Origin: Thioclava sediminum
GTDB lineage: Bacteria > Pseudomonadota > Alphaproteobacteria > Rhodobacterales > Rhodobacteraceae
Length of the DNA stretch: 64,000 nucleotides
Assembly (NCBI RefSeq): GCF_002020355.1
Contig: NZ_MPZV01000001.1
Location: 744,001 to 808,000, forward strand
Direction of reading: 5' to 3'
Shown here: in pieces, positions 1 through 9,608 of the stretch
Layout of the letters: each line of letters opens with the position of its first letter
Numbering within the stretch: position 1 is the stretch's first letter
Made by a program: the position numbers and the translations under genes
The notes under the pieces: generated by a model
The model's database searches: none
What the model saw: only the letters and a program-made list of their open reading frames with translations
What the model was told of the DNA's origin: nothing

Positions 1-97
1 TCGCCTTTTCCTGAATCGGGGTCGGCTGGGTGAACTTTGCGCGTGCGAGCGATTTGAGAATGGCCGGGGAGAGCCCCAGCGAAGAGAAATCGGACAA
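1..97 (-). CDS. DEAD-box RNA helicase, N-terminal fragment (cut by window edge)
   Basis: Only about 32 codons lie inside the window. Read leftwards from a TTG at 97 they encode MSDFSSLGLSPAILKSL followed by FTQPTPIQEKA. The latter is the Q motif (aromatic upstream, PTPIQ) that contacts ATP in DEAD-box RNA helicases, so the class is clear although motifs I-VI are outside. The start is a TTG: an AAGGA stretch sits about six bases upstream and no in-frame ATG is nearby. Such helicases unwind RNA in ribosome assembly, cold adaptation and mRNA decay; which paralogue (RhlE, DeaD, other) cannot be told from this piece. It is preceded by a long untranslated leader, as is common for cold-responsive helicase genes (inference). 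Confidence 0.85.
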   Translation of the reverse strand, partial: MSDFSSLGLSPAILKSLARAKFTQPTPIQEKA

Positions 98-560
98 TGC
101 CTATCCTTTATGGCCGAGGCTCCCGACACGGGGATGCGCACGGCGATCAGCCCGGACGGGATTGTCCGGAGCGCAGGTTGACGCAGACCTCGGGACAGGC
201 GGGCTAGTCCCGCGTGGTCCGGTCTTGCGTGTCAGAACCCTGCGTGAATGGGAACTCGGGAGGTATCGCCGATGCGCCTCTCTCGGGCGCGGCTTGCTCA
301 CGCGGCAGCGCGGCGATTGGGGGTAAATGCGCGTGATGGCGCGAAAAGTCAAGGGGGAGCGTGTTTTGAGGGTCTTCATTGGAGTGATGCCCGCCAGGGC
401 GACCAGCCCGGGCCGCGCCCGACCTCCCCCCGGGAGGGCGCATCTACGCAAGCTGCGCGCGCTCGGCTTTCGGGAGAGGTGGCACGATAAAGTGCAAACC
501 ACCTAGCGAGCATGCGCCCACCCGAGGTCGAGCGCAGCCCTCAGCACGAATGAGGCACCC
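98..560. other. Intergenic region between the helicase gene and sdaA
   Basis: About 460 bases without a convincing gene. Short ORFs here have no ribosome site or recognisable motif and overlap each other on both strands. The part nearest the helicase (98 to about 320) would be its 5' leader if the promoter proposed at 323-352 is right. I see no tRNA, tmRNA, RNase P or SRP RNA signature in it. A weak hairpin (CCTCA/TGAGG) lies just after the sdaA stop codon, near 541-560. Confidence 0.5.
323..352 (-). promoter_or_regulatory. Possible sigma-70 promoter of the DEAD-box helicase gene
   Basis: On the minus strand TTGACT (352-347) is followed after 18 bases by ATTTAC (328-323). The -35 box is one base off consensus and the -10 box is weak. 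Transcription would start near 316 and leave a leader of over 200 nt before the TTG start at 97. This is a motif reading only. Confidence 0.3.
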
Positions 561-1940
<1,380 letters not shown>

Positions 1941-2093
1941 GCGACCTCCCTGCCCTGATTTTGGCCCAGACTGCCGTGTTCGCCCCCGGATCAACAGCCC
2001 CAAAACGACCCCGCCACGCGCAAAAGCAACATCGTTGACGCGATATTCAGGATTATCGCTCAGCCTGAGCGGCGAAAGGCTGTGGTGGGCACG

Positions 2094-3110
2094 ATGCCGA
2101 TTTTCGGTGCATGGCAATTTTCGGACCTGATCGTATCGGGCCCGGACCCGTTCGGGTCGAACGCGTTGGCGAATGCCGATGCGGTGGGTGCGACCAGCTT
2201 CACGATCGATGCCGCTGCTGCGGTGCAGATGATCGATCTGACTGATGACGACGCCAATCTCGAGGATGCCGACGGCTCGCAGGAACTCTCCCTACCCACG
2301 ACATTCGACGGCATCGCCTGGGGCGCAGGTGCGGCGGGCGATGTCGAGATCGAATACAGCTATGTCATTCGTCCGGCGGGCTCCGCCGATCCGGCCGACA
2401 ATATCACGATCTTCGTGCTAGAATTCGAAGGCGACGTTCATGGCATCGCGTCATCTCAGCGCCTTTTCGCGGGGCAAACCTACGACATCGTCGCAATCGA
2501 CAGCAACGATCCGGTCATTCCTTATAGCGATCTCGCGGTCTGTTTCGCGCGCGGCACCCGGATCGCGACCAAGCAGGGCCCCGTCGCGGTGGAGGATCTG
2601 CGTCCGGGCATGAAGGTGCAGACCGCCGATAATGGCTATCGCGAGTTGATCTGGACGGGCCGCTGGCGGATGACGGGGCGCGACGAGAACGCGCCGATCC
2701 GCGTCGCGAAAGGCGCGCTTGGCAATGACCGCGCCTTCGAGGTCTCAGCTCAGCACCGGCTGCTGGTTCGCAGCCGCGCGGGCGTCCTTGGCGGGCGGGA
2801 GCTTCTGATCCCGGCCAAGGGGTTACTCGATCTGCCGGGGATCGCCCGCGCGCCGCGTCCGCGCATCGAATGGCTGCATCTGCTGTTCGAGGCGCATGAG
2901 ATCGTCTTCGCGGACGGGGCGGCCGTGGAAAGCCTGCTACCCGGCCCGATGGCGCTGCGCGGGGTTGGCCCGCAAGAGGCCGCGCGGCTGCGTGCGCTGA
3001 TGGCGGGGAACCCGCTCCTTACCCAGCCCGCGCGCCCGATCCTGCCGCCGGGGCAGGCGCGACGCCACGCCAAGCAAGCGGGCGGGATGCGACAATTCCT
3101 CCTGCGCTGA
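2094..3110 (+). CDS. Hint-domain (hedgehog/intein-like) protein of the Rhodobacterales type
   Basis: About 338 residues from ATG 2094 (a GTG at 2082 would add four). Residues 1-145 are an acidic, Asp-rich beta-type region with no family I recognise. From Cys150 (VCFARGTRIAT) a Hint_2 module runs to about residue 290: the leading Cys, VEDLRPGMKV, the SAQHRLLV histidine block, and a closing HEIVFADGAAVESLLPGP. Hint modules catalyse N-to-S acyl shift self-processing. Here there is no endonuclease domain and no C-extein splice junction, so it is not an intein. Proteins of this plan are common and multi-copy in Rhodobacterales and often secreted, but their role is unknown. The start is uncertain because the ribosome site is weak. 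Arg- and Pro-rich C-terminal tail. Confidence 0.85.
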   Translation: MPIFGAWQFSDLIVSGPDPFGSNALANADAVGATSFTIDAAAAVQMIDLTDDDANLEDADGSQELSLPTTFDGIAWGAGAAGDVEIEYSYVIRPAGSADPADNITIFVLEFEGDVHGIASSQRLFAGQTYDIVAIDSNDPVIPYSDLAVCFARGTRIATKQGPVAVEDLRPGMKVQTADNGYRELIWTGRWRMTGRDENAPIRVAKGALGNDRAFEVSAQHRLLVRSRAGVLGGRELLIPAKGLLDLPGIARAPRPRIEWLHLLFEAHEIVFADGAAVESLLPGPMALRGVGPQEAARLRALMAGNPLLTQPARPILPPGQARRHAKQAGGMRQFLLR

Positions 3111-3195
3111 AGACAGGCCGACAAAGCCCTCGCCTGAGCGGTTGTGATTGCCTATAAGCGTCGGCAACTCAGACTGCCCATGAATGGAGTGCCAA

Positions 3196-3981
3196 ATGGC
3201 TGCCGACCTTTCCCCGATCGACAAGGCGAAATTCGCCGCCGCCCGCCGTGCCGTTGACCTCGTTGAAGACGGGATGCGTGTGGGCCTCGGCACCGGCTCG
3301 ACCGCTGCATGGATGGTGCGCTGCCTTGGCGAGCGTATCCGCGACGAAGGTCTGCAGCTGATCGGGGTGCCCACCTCCACGCGCACCGCCGATCTCGCCC
3401 GTCAGGTCGGTATTAAGGTCGTGGCGCTCGACGAAGCGAAATGGCTCGATATCACGATCGACGGGGCAGACGAATTCGACCCCGACCTGAACCTGGTGAA
3501 GGGTGGCGGCGGCGCGTTGCTGCAGGAAAAGATCGTGGCCACCGCCTCCGATCAGATGGTCGTCATCACCGACGCCTCCAAGGAAGTGAACCATCTGGGC
3601 GCCTTCCCCCTGCCCGTCGAGGTCGTCCCGTTCGGCTGGCAGGTCACCCGCGCGCTGATCGAGGAACTGCTGGATTCGATGGACGTGATGGGCCGCCAGA
3701 CTTCGCTGCGCCTGAACGGCCAGCAGCCCTTCGTGACCGATGAGGGCAATTACATCGTCGATCTGCATCTCAACCGCATCGGCAACCCGCGTCAGCTGGC
3801 GCTGGTGCTGAACCAGATTCCCGGCGTGGTCGAGAATGGCCTGTTCATCGACATCTGCGACAAGGTCATCATCGGCGGTACCGACGGCAAGGTCGAAATC
3901 CGCGACATCAATGAGGGCACGGTGGCCAACGAGACCATCGAGTTCGCCGAGGACGAGAATATCTTCCGCGATATGGACTGA
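3196..3981 (+). CDS. rpiA: Ribose-5-phosphate isomerase A
   Basis: 261 residues. Interconverts ribose 5-phosphate and ribulose 5-phosphate in the pentose phosphate and Calvin-type pathways. Family signatures are intact: GLGTGSTAAW (phosphate loop), DGADEFD (catalytic acids) and KGGGGALLQEK (catalytic lysine). The length is slightly above the usual 220-235 because of a longer C-terminal end (NETIEFAEDENIFRDMD). ATG 3196 has a GGAG at 3186-3189; an in-frame start four codons earlier lies inside that site. It is followed on the same strand by gor, 142 bases away, with a strong hairpin in between. Confidence 0.97.
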   Translation: MAADLSPIDKAKFAAARRAVDLVEDGMRVGLGTGSTAAWMVRCLGERIRDEGLQLIGVPTSTRTADLARQVGIKVVALDEAKWLDITIDGADEFDPDLNLVKGGGGALLQEKIVATASDQMVVITDASKEVNHLGAFPLPVEVVPFGWQVTRALIEELLDSMDVMGRQTSLRLNGQQPFVTDEGNYIVDLHLNRIGNPRQLALVLNQIPGVVENGLFIDICDKVIIGGTDGKVEIRDINEGTVANETIEFAEDENIFRDMD

Positions 3982-4003
3982 TCTTGGCGCCGGACGCGCG
4001 CCT

Positions 4004-4032
4004 CGGGGATGCAACGCTGTGACGCATCCCCG
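4004..4032 (+). other. Stem-loop behind rpiA
   Basis: CGGGGATGC (4004-4012) pairs perfectly with GCATCCCCG (4024-4032) around an 11-base loop. There is no T-run after it, so it is more likely a 3'-end stabiliser or a weak/Rho-assisted stop than a classical intrinsic terminator. Confidence 0.45.
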
Positions 4033-4123
4033 CCTTGCGCGCGTCTTTCCGTCCCCGCCTTGCTCCTGAGCGCATGGACCGCTAAGCCAAGACGCAAGGA
4101 ATATCAGGAAGGAAGGCGCCCCC

Positions 4124-5476
4124 ATGAGCTTCGACTACGACCTTTTCGTCATCGGCGGTGGCTCGGGCGGGGTGCGCGCGGCTCGAATTGCCTCGGGCCA
4201 TGGCGCGCGCGTCGCACTGGCCGAGGAATACCGGATGGGCGGCACCTGCGTGATCCGCGGCTGCGTCCCGAAGAAACTGATGGTCTTCGCCTCCACCGCG
4301 CCGGCGGCTATCGAAGAAGCCCGCGCCTATGGCTGGAGCGCGGATGCAGGTCAGTTCGACTGGCCGGGTTTCCGCGGCAAGCTGGATGCGGAGCTTCACC
4401 GGCTCGAAGCGATCTATCGCAAGGGGCAGGAAAACGCGGGCGTGAAAGTCTTCGATCAGCGCGCCACCGTGTCCGGCCCGCATGAGGTCACGCTGGCCGA
4501 TGGCACGAAAATCTCGGCCAAGCATATCCTCGTCGCGGTCGGCGGGCGGCCCTTCGTGCCCGAATTCCCCGGCTGCGAGTTGGTGATGACCTCGAACGAC
4601 ATCTTCAAGCTCGACACCCTGCCCGAGCGCATCCTGATCGTCGGCGGCGGCTATATCGCCTGCGAATTCGCCTGCATCCTCAACGGATTGGGCGTGCAGG
4701 TCACGCAATACAACCGCTCGCCGCTGCTGCGCGGCTTCGATGGCGAGGCGCGCGATCTGATCGTGGATCAGATGCAGGCGAGCGGCATCGACATTCACAC
4801 CCATGTCGTGATCACCGAGATCGAGAAGACCGAGAACTGCCTGAAAGTGACCTGCGGCGACGGGCGCGAGGACGAGTTCGACGCGGTGCTCTACGCGACG
4901 GGCCGCACGCCGAATACCGAAGGGCTCGGCCTCGAGACCGCCGGCGTGGAGCTGGGCGAGCGCGGTGAGGTCATGGTCGATGAATGGTCGCAGACCAACG
5001 TGCCCTCGATCTTCGCGGTGGGCGATGTGACCGACCGCATCAACCTGACCCCGGTCGCGATCCGCGAGGGCCACGCCTTCGCCGATACCGTCTTCGGCGC
5101 CAATGCCCGCGCCTCGGATCACGAGCTGGTGGCCTCGGCCGTCTTCACCCAGCCCGAATTCGGCACCGTCGGCATCACCGAGGAAGAGGCAGAGGAACGC
5201 GGCAATGCCGAGGTCTACGTCTCGAGCTTCCGACCGATGCGCTCTAGCTTTGCAGGCTCTGACGCGCGGGTGCTGATGAAATTGATCGTTTGCCGCGAGA
5301 CGCGCTGCGTGCTGGGATGCCATATCGTCGCCCCCGAAGCGGGCGAATTGATCCAAATGGTCGGCATCGCCGTCAAAATGGGGGCAACCAAGGAACAGTT
5401 CGACGCGACTTGCGCGGTCCACCCGACCATGGGCGAAGAGCTCGTGACCATGCGGAACCCTGTAAGACATTATTGA
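4124..5476 (+). CDS. gor: Glutathione-disulfide reductase
   Basis: 450 residues. NADPH-dependent flavoenzyme that keeps glutathione reduced. FAD loop at residues 10-15 (IGGGSG), redox-active disulfide Cys42/Cys47 in GGTCVIRGC, a second dinucleotide loop IVGGGYIACE near residue 170, the FAD-binding ATGRTPN and FAVGDVTDR segments, and the dimer-interface HPTMGEE near the end, which supplies the catalytic histidine. Length is normal for Gor. ATG 4124 follows a GGAAGGAAG ribosome site. Its place ahead of hflK is a recurring arrangement in this order (from memory, not checked). Confidence 0.96.
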   Translation: MSFDYDLFVIGGGSGGVRAARIASGHGARVALAEEYRMGGTCVIRGCVPKKLMVFASTAPAAIEEARAYGWSADAGQFDWPGFRGKLDAELHRLEAIYRKGQENAGVKVFDQRATVSGPHEVTLADGTKISAKHILVAVGGRPFVPEFPGCELVMTSNDIFKLDTLPERILIVGGGYIACEFACILNGLGVQVTQYNRSPLLRGFDGEARDLIVDQMQASGIDIHTHVVITEIEKTENCLKVTCGDGREDEFDAVLYATGRTPNTEGLGLETAGVELGERGEVMVDEWSQTNVPSIFAVGDVTDRINLTPVAIREGHAFADTVFGANARASDHELVASAVFTQPEFGTVGITEEEAEERGNAEVYVSSFRPMRSSFAGSDARVLMKLIVCRETRCVLGCHIVAPEAGELIQMVGIAVKMGATKEQFDATCAVHPTMGEELVTMRNPVRHY

Positions 5477-5531
5477 AATCACGGAAAAGATACCCAACTG
5501 TCCGACAAGATAACGGAAAGGTGAGGAGCAT

Positions 5532-6713
5532 ATGAGCAACGGAGGCCCCTGGGGCGGCGGAGGCGGCGGCGGCGATGACCGCGACGACGACCGCGAAGAC
5601 AAGCGTCCCGGTCAGCGACGTCCCGGCGAGGGCGCGCAAATCCCGGAAATCGAGGAATTCATGCGCAAGGGCTCCGAGCAGCTCAAGGTGCTGATGGGCG
5701 GCAAGGGGGGCGGCAATCGTCCCAACCGCCCCAATGGCGGCGGAGGCGGCAAGAGCCCCTTCCCGGCCAAGACCGCGGTCGTCATCGGCCTCGTGGCTCT
5801 GGTTGCGATCTGGCTCGGCTCCTCGCTCTACAAGGTGAACCCGGAAGAGCGCTCGGTAGAACTGATGTTCGGGCGCTACTACGCGACCAAAGGCCCCGGC
5901 CTGAACCTCGCGCCGTGGCCCTTCATCACCTATTCCAAGGTTCCGGTGACGCGCGAACAGACCGTCGATATCGGCTCGGGCCGCGCAGGCACGAACGATA
6001 CCGGCCTGATGCTGACGGGTGACCAGAACATCGTCGATCTCGAATTCCAGGTTGTCTGGAACATCAGCGATCCGGCGAAATACCTGTTCAACCTCGGCGA
6101 TCCGCAGGACACGATCCGCGCGGTGTCGGAATCGGCGATGCGCGACATCATCGCACGTTCGAACCTCGCGCCGATCCTGTCGACCGCACGTGGCGAGATC
6201 GCGGGCGATCTGCGCTCGGCGGTGCAGAAAACGCTCGACAGCTATGATGCGGGCATCAACATCGTCCGTGTGAACTTCAACCGCGCCGACCCGCCGCGCG
6301 AGGTGATCGACAGCTTCCGCGAGGTGCAAGCCGCCCAGCAGGAGCGTGACCGTCTCGAGAAGGAAGCCGACGCCTATGCCAACAAGGTGACGGCAGGCGC
6401 TCGCGGTGAGGCCGCTCAGGTCAAGGAAGAGGCCGAAGGCTACCGCGCGCAGATCGTGAACGCCGCCGAAGGTGACGCCGCGCGCTTCAACTCGATCCTC
6501 ACGGAATACGAGAAAGCGCCCGAAGTGACCAAGCGCCGGATGTTCTACGAAACCATGGGCAAGCTGCTGCAGAACGTCGACAAGGTCGTCGTGGACACCA
6601 AGGACGGCGCTGGCGGCGTCGTGCCGTATCTGCCGCTGGATCAGCTGCGCAAGAACTCCAGCTCGTCGTCCAACACCACCAACTCGACCGCTAACACGGG
6701 AGGAAGCAACTGA
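5532..6713 (+). CDS. hflK: FtsH-protease regulator HflK
   Basis: 393 residues. Forms with HflC the large inner-membrane SPFH cage that encloses and modulates the FtsH protease. Order: glycine- and Asp-rich cytosolic N-terminus (1-75), one membrane segment (about 81-98, TAVVIGLVALVAIWLG), SPFH/band-7 domain, then an Ala/Glu-rich coiled coil (about 250-320) and a low-complexity Ser/Asn/Thr end. The stop codon overlaps the hflC start (TGATG), so the two are translationally coupled. GGTGAGGAG lies just before ATG 5532. Confidence 0.96.
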   Translation: MSNGGPWGGGGGGGDDRDDDREDKRPGQRRPGEGAQIPEIEEFMRKGSEQLKVLMGGKGGGNRPNRPNGGGGGKSPFPAKTAVVIGLVALVAIWLGSSLYKVNPEERSVELMFGRYYATKGPGLNLAPWPFITYSKVPVTREQTVDIGSGRAGTNDTGLMLTGDQNIVDLEFQVVWNISDPAKYLFNLGDPQDTIRAVSESAMRDIIARSNLAPILSTARGEIAGDLRSAVQKTLDSYDAGINIVRVNFNRADPPREVIDSFREVQAAQQERDRLEKEADAYANKVTAGARGEAAQVKEEAEGYRAQIVNAAEGDAARFNSILTEYEKAPEVTKRRMFYETMGKLLQNVDKVVVDTKDGAGGVVPYLPLDQLRKNSSSSSNTTNSTANTGGSN

Positions 6714-7645
6714 TGCGCGGACCTATCGCAATTGCCGTTCTCGTTGTTCTCATCTTCCTCGGACTGAATTCGGTCTTCGTGGTGGACGAGCGTGAAAAGG
6801 CCCTCGTGCTGCGCTTCGGTGAGGTGCAGCAGGTGAAGACCGAGCCCGGTCTCGGGTTCAAGATTCCGGTCGTGGACACCATCGTGAAATACGATGACCG
6901 CATCCTGAGCCTGACCACGCAGCCGCTCGAAGTCACGCCCGAGGATGACCGCCGTCTCGTGGTCGACGCTTTCGCGCGCTGGCGCATCGTCGACGCGGTG
7001 AAATTCCGCGAAGCCGTTGGCGCGGGTGGCGAGACGACCGCAAAAAGCCGCATCGACGGCATCCTGAACAACGCGATCCGCGAAGTTCTGGGCTCGGTCC
7101 CCTCAACGGCTGTGCTGTCGGATGACCGGACGCCGCTGATGAACCGCATCCGCGATCTGGCACGGCGCGAGGCGCTGTCGCTGGGCGTGGACGTGATCGA
7201 CGTGCGTCTGACGCGCACCGATCTGCCCGAGCAGAACCTCGCCTCCACCTATGGCCGGATGCGGGCAGAGCGTGAACGCGAGGCCGCCGACGAGCGCGCC
7301 CGCGGCGCAGAAGCCGCACAGCGTATCCGTGCAACCGCCGACCGTACCGCGGTCGAGGTCACGTCCGAGGCCAAGAAACAGGCCGAGATCGTGCGCGGTG
7401 AAGCCGATGCGCAGGCCAACAAGGTCTATGCGGATGCCTACGGCAAGGATCGCCAGTTCTTCGCCTTCGTGCGCGCGCTGCAATTCTACGCGCAATCGAT
7501 GAAGACGCAGACCTCGTCGCTGGTGACGCAACCCGACAGCCTCTACTTCGATTACGGGCGCTTCCTGCGCTCGATCGGGGAGAACCCGGGGCCCGAAACC
7601 GGTGCAGGCCGGGGCAGCGCATCTGCGAGCCAGGTCGGCCAGTGA
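6713..7645 (+). CDS. hflC: FtsH-protease regulator HflC
   Basis: 310 residues, the partner of HflK. A single membrane anchor at residues 4-20 (PIAIAVLVVLIFLGLN) is followed by an SPFH domain (VVDEREKALVLRFGEV onward) and an Ala/Arg/Glu coiled coil with the family segment YADAYGKDRQFFAFVRALQ (about 240-260). Starts inside the hflK stop and ends inside the start of the next gene (TGATG), making a tightly coupled hflK-hflC-DUF2065 set. Confidence 0.96.
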   Translation: MRGPIAIAVLVVLIFLGLNSVFVVDEREKALVLRFGEVQQVKTEPGLGFKIPVVDTIVKYDDRILSLTTQPLEVTPEDDRRLVVDAFARWRIVDAVKFREAVGAGGETTAKSRIDGILNNAIREVLGSVPSTAVLSDDRTPLMNRIRDLARREALSLGVDVIDVRLTRTDLPEQNLASTYGRMRAEREREAADERARGAEAAQRIRATADRTAVEVTSEAKKQAEIVRGEADAQANKVYADAYGKDRQFFAFVRALQFYAQSMKTQTSSLVTQPDSLYFDYGRFLRSIGENPGPETGAGRGSASASQVGQ

Positions 7646-7836
7646 TGGCGATGCTTTTGACCGGTCTTGGACTGGTCCTTGTGATCGAGGGGCTGGCGCT
7701 TGCGCTGGCCCCTTCGCGTATCGAGGAGGCGCTGGACATGCTGCGCGCCATGTCGGCGGGCCAACGTCGCGCCCTTGGCCTTGCGGCTCTGGCGACGGGC
7801 GTGGCGATCCTCTGGGCGCTGCGGCAGTTCGGATAA
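7645..7836 (+). CDS. DUF2065 small membrane protein
   Basis: 63 residues, from the ATG that overlaps the hflC stop by one base (GTG three bases earlier is the alternative). Two predicted membrane helices, roughly residues 2-22 (AMLLTGLGLVLVIEGLALAL) and 45-60 (ALGLAALATGVAILWAL), joined by a short charged loop with SRIEEALDMLRAM. This matches the DUF2065 family (YjeT-like), whose members sit next to hflKC in many proteobacteria. No biochemical role is established. Its coupling to hflC suggests an accessory subunit of the HflKC-FtsH assembly (inference). Confidence 0.85.
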   Translation: MAMLLTGLGLVLVIEGLALALAPSRIEEALDMLRAMSAGQRRALGLAALATGVAILWALRQFG

Positions 7837-8011
7837 TCGCCCCCGCGCCCGCGCCTCAAACGCAAGAGAGCGCGCCTTCAGCCCCCTGCGACGCAATTTC
7901 CTGTCGTGAATTTTGGCGAATAACTTCCCTTCGCCCCTCCCTGCTCCTACATTTCAAATCAAAGAGAGCATCGCGCCGGTCTCCCGCACCGGCGAAGCAA
8001 GGGAGAGCCAT

Positions 8012-9484
8012 ATGACAATCCTCACCGGACCCGGATCCATGCTGCGCGCCGGATTGAGCGCCGCCACGCTTGCCGTGGCGCTCGCCTGCGCCCCTCTGGC
8101 CGGGCCCACCTATGCCCGCGCCGCCCCGGAAAGCTTTGCCGAACTCGTCGATCAGGTGTCCAATTCGGTGGTGAACATCACCACCTCGACCACGGTGGCC
8201 GCGCCGACCGGCGATATGCCGAACTTTCCGCCCGGCTCGCCCTTCGAGGATCTGTTCCGCGATTTCGGCCTGCCGAACCCGAACGCCCCCAATGGCCCGA
8301 ACGGGCGGGGCGCGCCGCGTCGCTCGAACGCGCTCGGCTCGGGCTTCGTGATTTCGGAAGACGGCTATATCGTCACCAACAATCACGTCATCGAAGACGC
8401 CGACGAGATCGAGATCGAGTTCTTCTCGGGCAAGCGGCTCGACGCGAAACTGGTGGGCACCGATCCGAAAACCGATATCGCCCTTCTGAAGGTCGAGAGC
8501 GATTCCCCCCTGCCCTTCGTCGGCTTCGGCGACAGCGACGCCGTGCGCGTCGGCGACTGGGTGATGGCGATGGGCAACCCGCTGGGTCAGGGCTTCTCGG
8601 CCTCGGCCGGGATCATCTCGGCCCGGAACCGCGAGCTGTCCGGCAGCTATGACGACTACCTGCAGACCGATGCCGCGATCAACCGCGGCAACTCGGGCGG
8701 TCCGCTCTTCGACATGGAAGGCGAGGTCGTCGGCGTGAACACCGCGATTCTGTCGCCCAATGGCGGCTCCATCGGGATCGGCTTCTCGATGGCCTCGAAC
8801 GTGGTCGCGAAAGTGGTCGAACAGCTCAAGGAATACGGCGAGACGCGGCGCGGCTGGCTGGGTGTGAAAATCCAGGACGTCACCGCCGACATGGCAGAGG
8901 CGATGGGGCTTGAGGCCCCCGAAGGCGCGCTTGTCTCTGAAGTGCCCGATGGCCCCGCGAAAGAGGCCGGGATCGAGGCGGGCGACGTGATCACCTCCTT
9001 CGATGGCGGCGAGGTCAAAAGCACCCGCGATCTGGTGCGTCGCGTGGCCGATGCGCCTGTGGGCGAGAAGGTCCGCGTGACCGTGATGCGCGATGGCGAG
9101 GCCAAGACGCTTCTGGTGACGCTGGGCCGCCGCGAAGCCGCTGAGGGCGAACAGCCCCCGAAAGCGGTGCAGGCCCCGCAGGAGGTCGAGAAGGACATGC
9201 TCGGCCTGACCGTGACGCCTCTGACGGATGATCTGCGCACCGAGATGGGCCTGACGAAAGAGGCCAACGGCCTCGTCATCAAGCAGATCGACGAGACGTC
9301 TTCGGCCTATGAGAAGGGTCTCCGCGTCGGCGATCTGATCACAGAGGTCGGGCAGAAGCCGGTCTCCGCGGTCGATGACTTCGAAGAGCGCGTGCAGGCG
9401 GCGAAGGATGCGGGGCGCAAGTCGATCCTGCTGTTGATCCGCCGCGCTGGCGAGCCGCGTTTCGTGGCCCTCCCCGTGGAGTGA
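8012..9484 (+). CDS. degP: Periplasmic serine protease, DegP/DegQ (Do) family
   Basis: 490 residues. Degrades or refolds damaged envelope proteins. Signal peptide at 1-37 (hydrophobic AATLAVALACAPLAG, likely cut after TYARA). Trypsin-like domain with triad His125 (TNNHVIED), Asp155 (KTDIALLK) and Ser228 (RGNSGGPLF), then two PDZ domains (about 300-380 and 400-480). The first membrane-facing loop is Pro/Asn-rich (NPNAPNGPNGRG). ATG 8012 has GGGAGA upstream; longer reading is possible but unsupported. It follows hflKC by 175 bases, with a CGCCGGT/ACCGGCG hairpin in its leader (about 7975-7995). DegP, DegQ and MucD cannot be separated by sequence reading alone. Confidence 0.94.
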   Translation: MTILTGPGSMLRAGLSAATLAVALACAPLAGPTYARAAPESFAELVDQVSNSVVNITTSTTVAAPTGDMPNFPPGSPFEDLFRDFGLPNPNAPNGPNGRGAPRRSNALGSGFVISEDGYIVTNNHVIEDADEIEIEFFSGKRLDAKLVGTDPKTDIALLKVESDSPLPFVGFGDSDAVRVGDWVMAMGNPLGQGFSASAGIISARNRELSGSYDDYLQTDAAINRGNSGGPLFDMEGEVVGVNTAILSPNGGSIGIGFSMASNVVAKVVEQLKEYGETRRGWLGVKIQDVTADMAEAMGLEAPEGALVSEVPDGPAKEAGIEAGDVITSFDGGEVKSTRDLVRRVADAPVGEKVRVTVMRDGEAKTLLVTLGRREAAEGEQPPKAVQAPQEVEKDMLGLTVTPLTDDLRTEMGLTKEANGLVIKQIDETSSAYEKGLRVGDLITEVGQKPVSAVDDFEERVQAAKDAGRKSILLLIRRAGEPRFVALPVE

Positions 9485-9506
9485 TCCGCACGTTTCAAAA
9501 CGATAG

Positions 9507-9533
9507 AAAAGGCGCCCCGCGGGGCGCCTTTTT
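9507..9533 (+). terminator. Rho-independent terminator after degP
   Basis: AAAAGGCGCCCC and GGGGCGCCTTTT form an almost uninterrupted stem with a two-base GC centre, preceded by A's and followed by T's. It is symmetric and could also stop the convergent transcript. Its 3' half is duplicated 721 bases to the right. Confidence 0.9.
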
Positions 9534-9535
9534 CA
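9516..9535. repeat. 20-base direct repeat, left copy
   Basis: CCCGCGGGGCGCCTTTTTCA here is identical to 10237-10256. It is the right half of the degP terminator. The two copies bracket the GNAT gene and about 700 bases of lower-GC sequence. Confidence 0.9.
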
Positions 9536-9558
9536 GTAAATGGTGCGCGTGAGAACGT

Positions 9559-9596
9559 TGAAGGCTCGAAGCGCAATGGCCGCTTCGAGACCTTCA
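9559..9596. repeat. 15-bp stem with a single bulged base behind the GNAT gene
   Basis: TGAAGG + CTCGAAGCG (9559-9573) pairs with CGCTTCGAG + A + CCTTCA (9581-9596) around a seven-base loop; A9590 is unpaired. No T-run follows on either strand, so it is not a textbook terminator. The bulged long stem recalls integron attC folding, but the core GTTRRRY/RYYYAAC boxes are not properly formed. Confidence 0.55.
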
Positions 9597-9608
9597 CGAT
9601 CCCCGCAA

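Noticed and set aside
9559-9596. True integron attC site
   Set aside because: The stem and bulge look right, but the required GTTRRRY and RYYYAAC core boxes are not formed at the stem ends and no integrase is near. Kept only as a hairpin.
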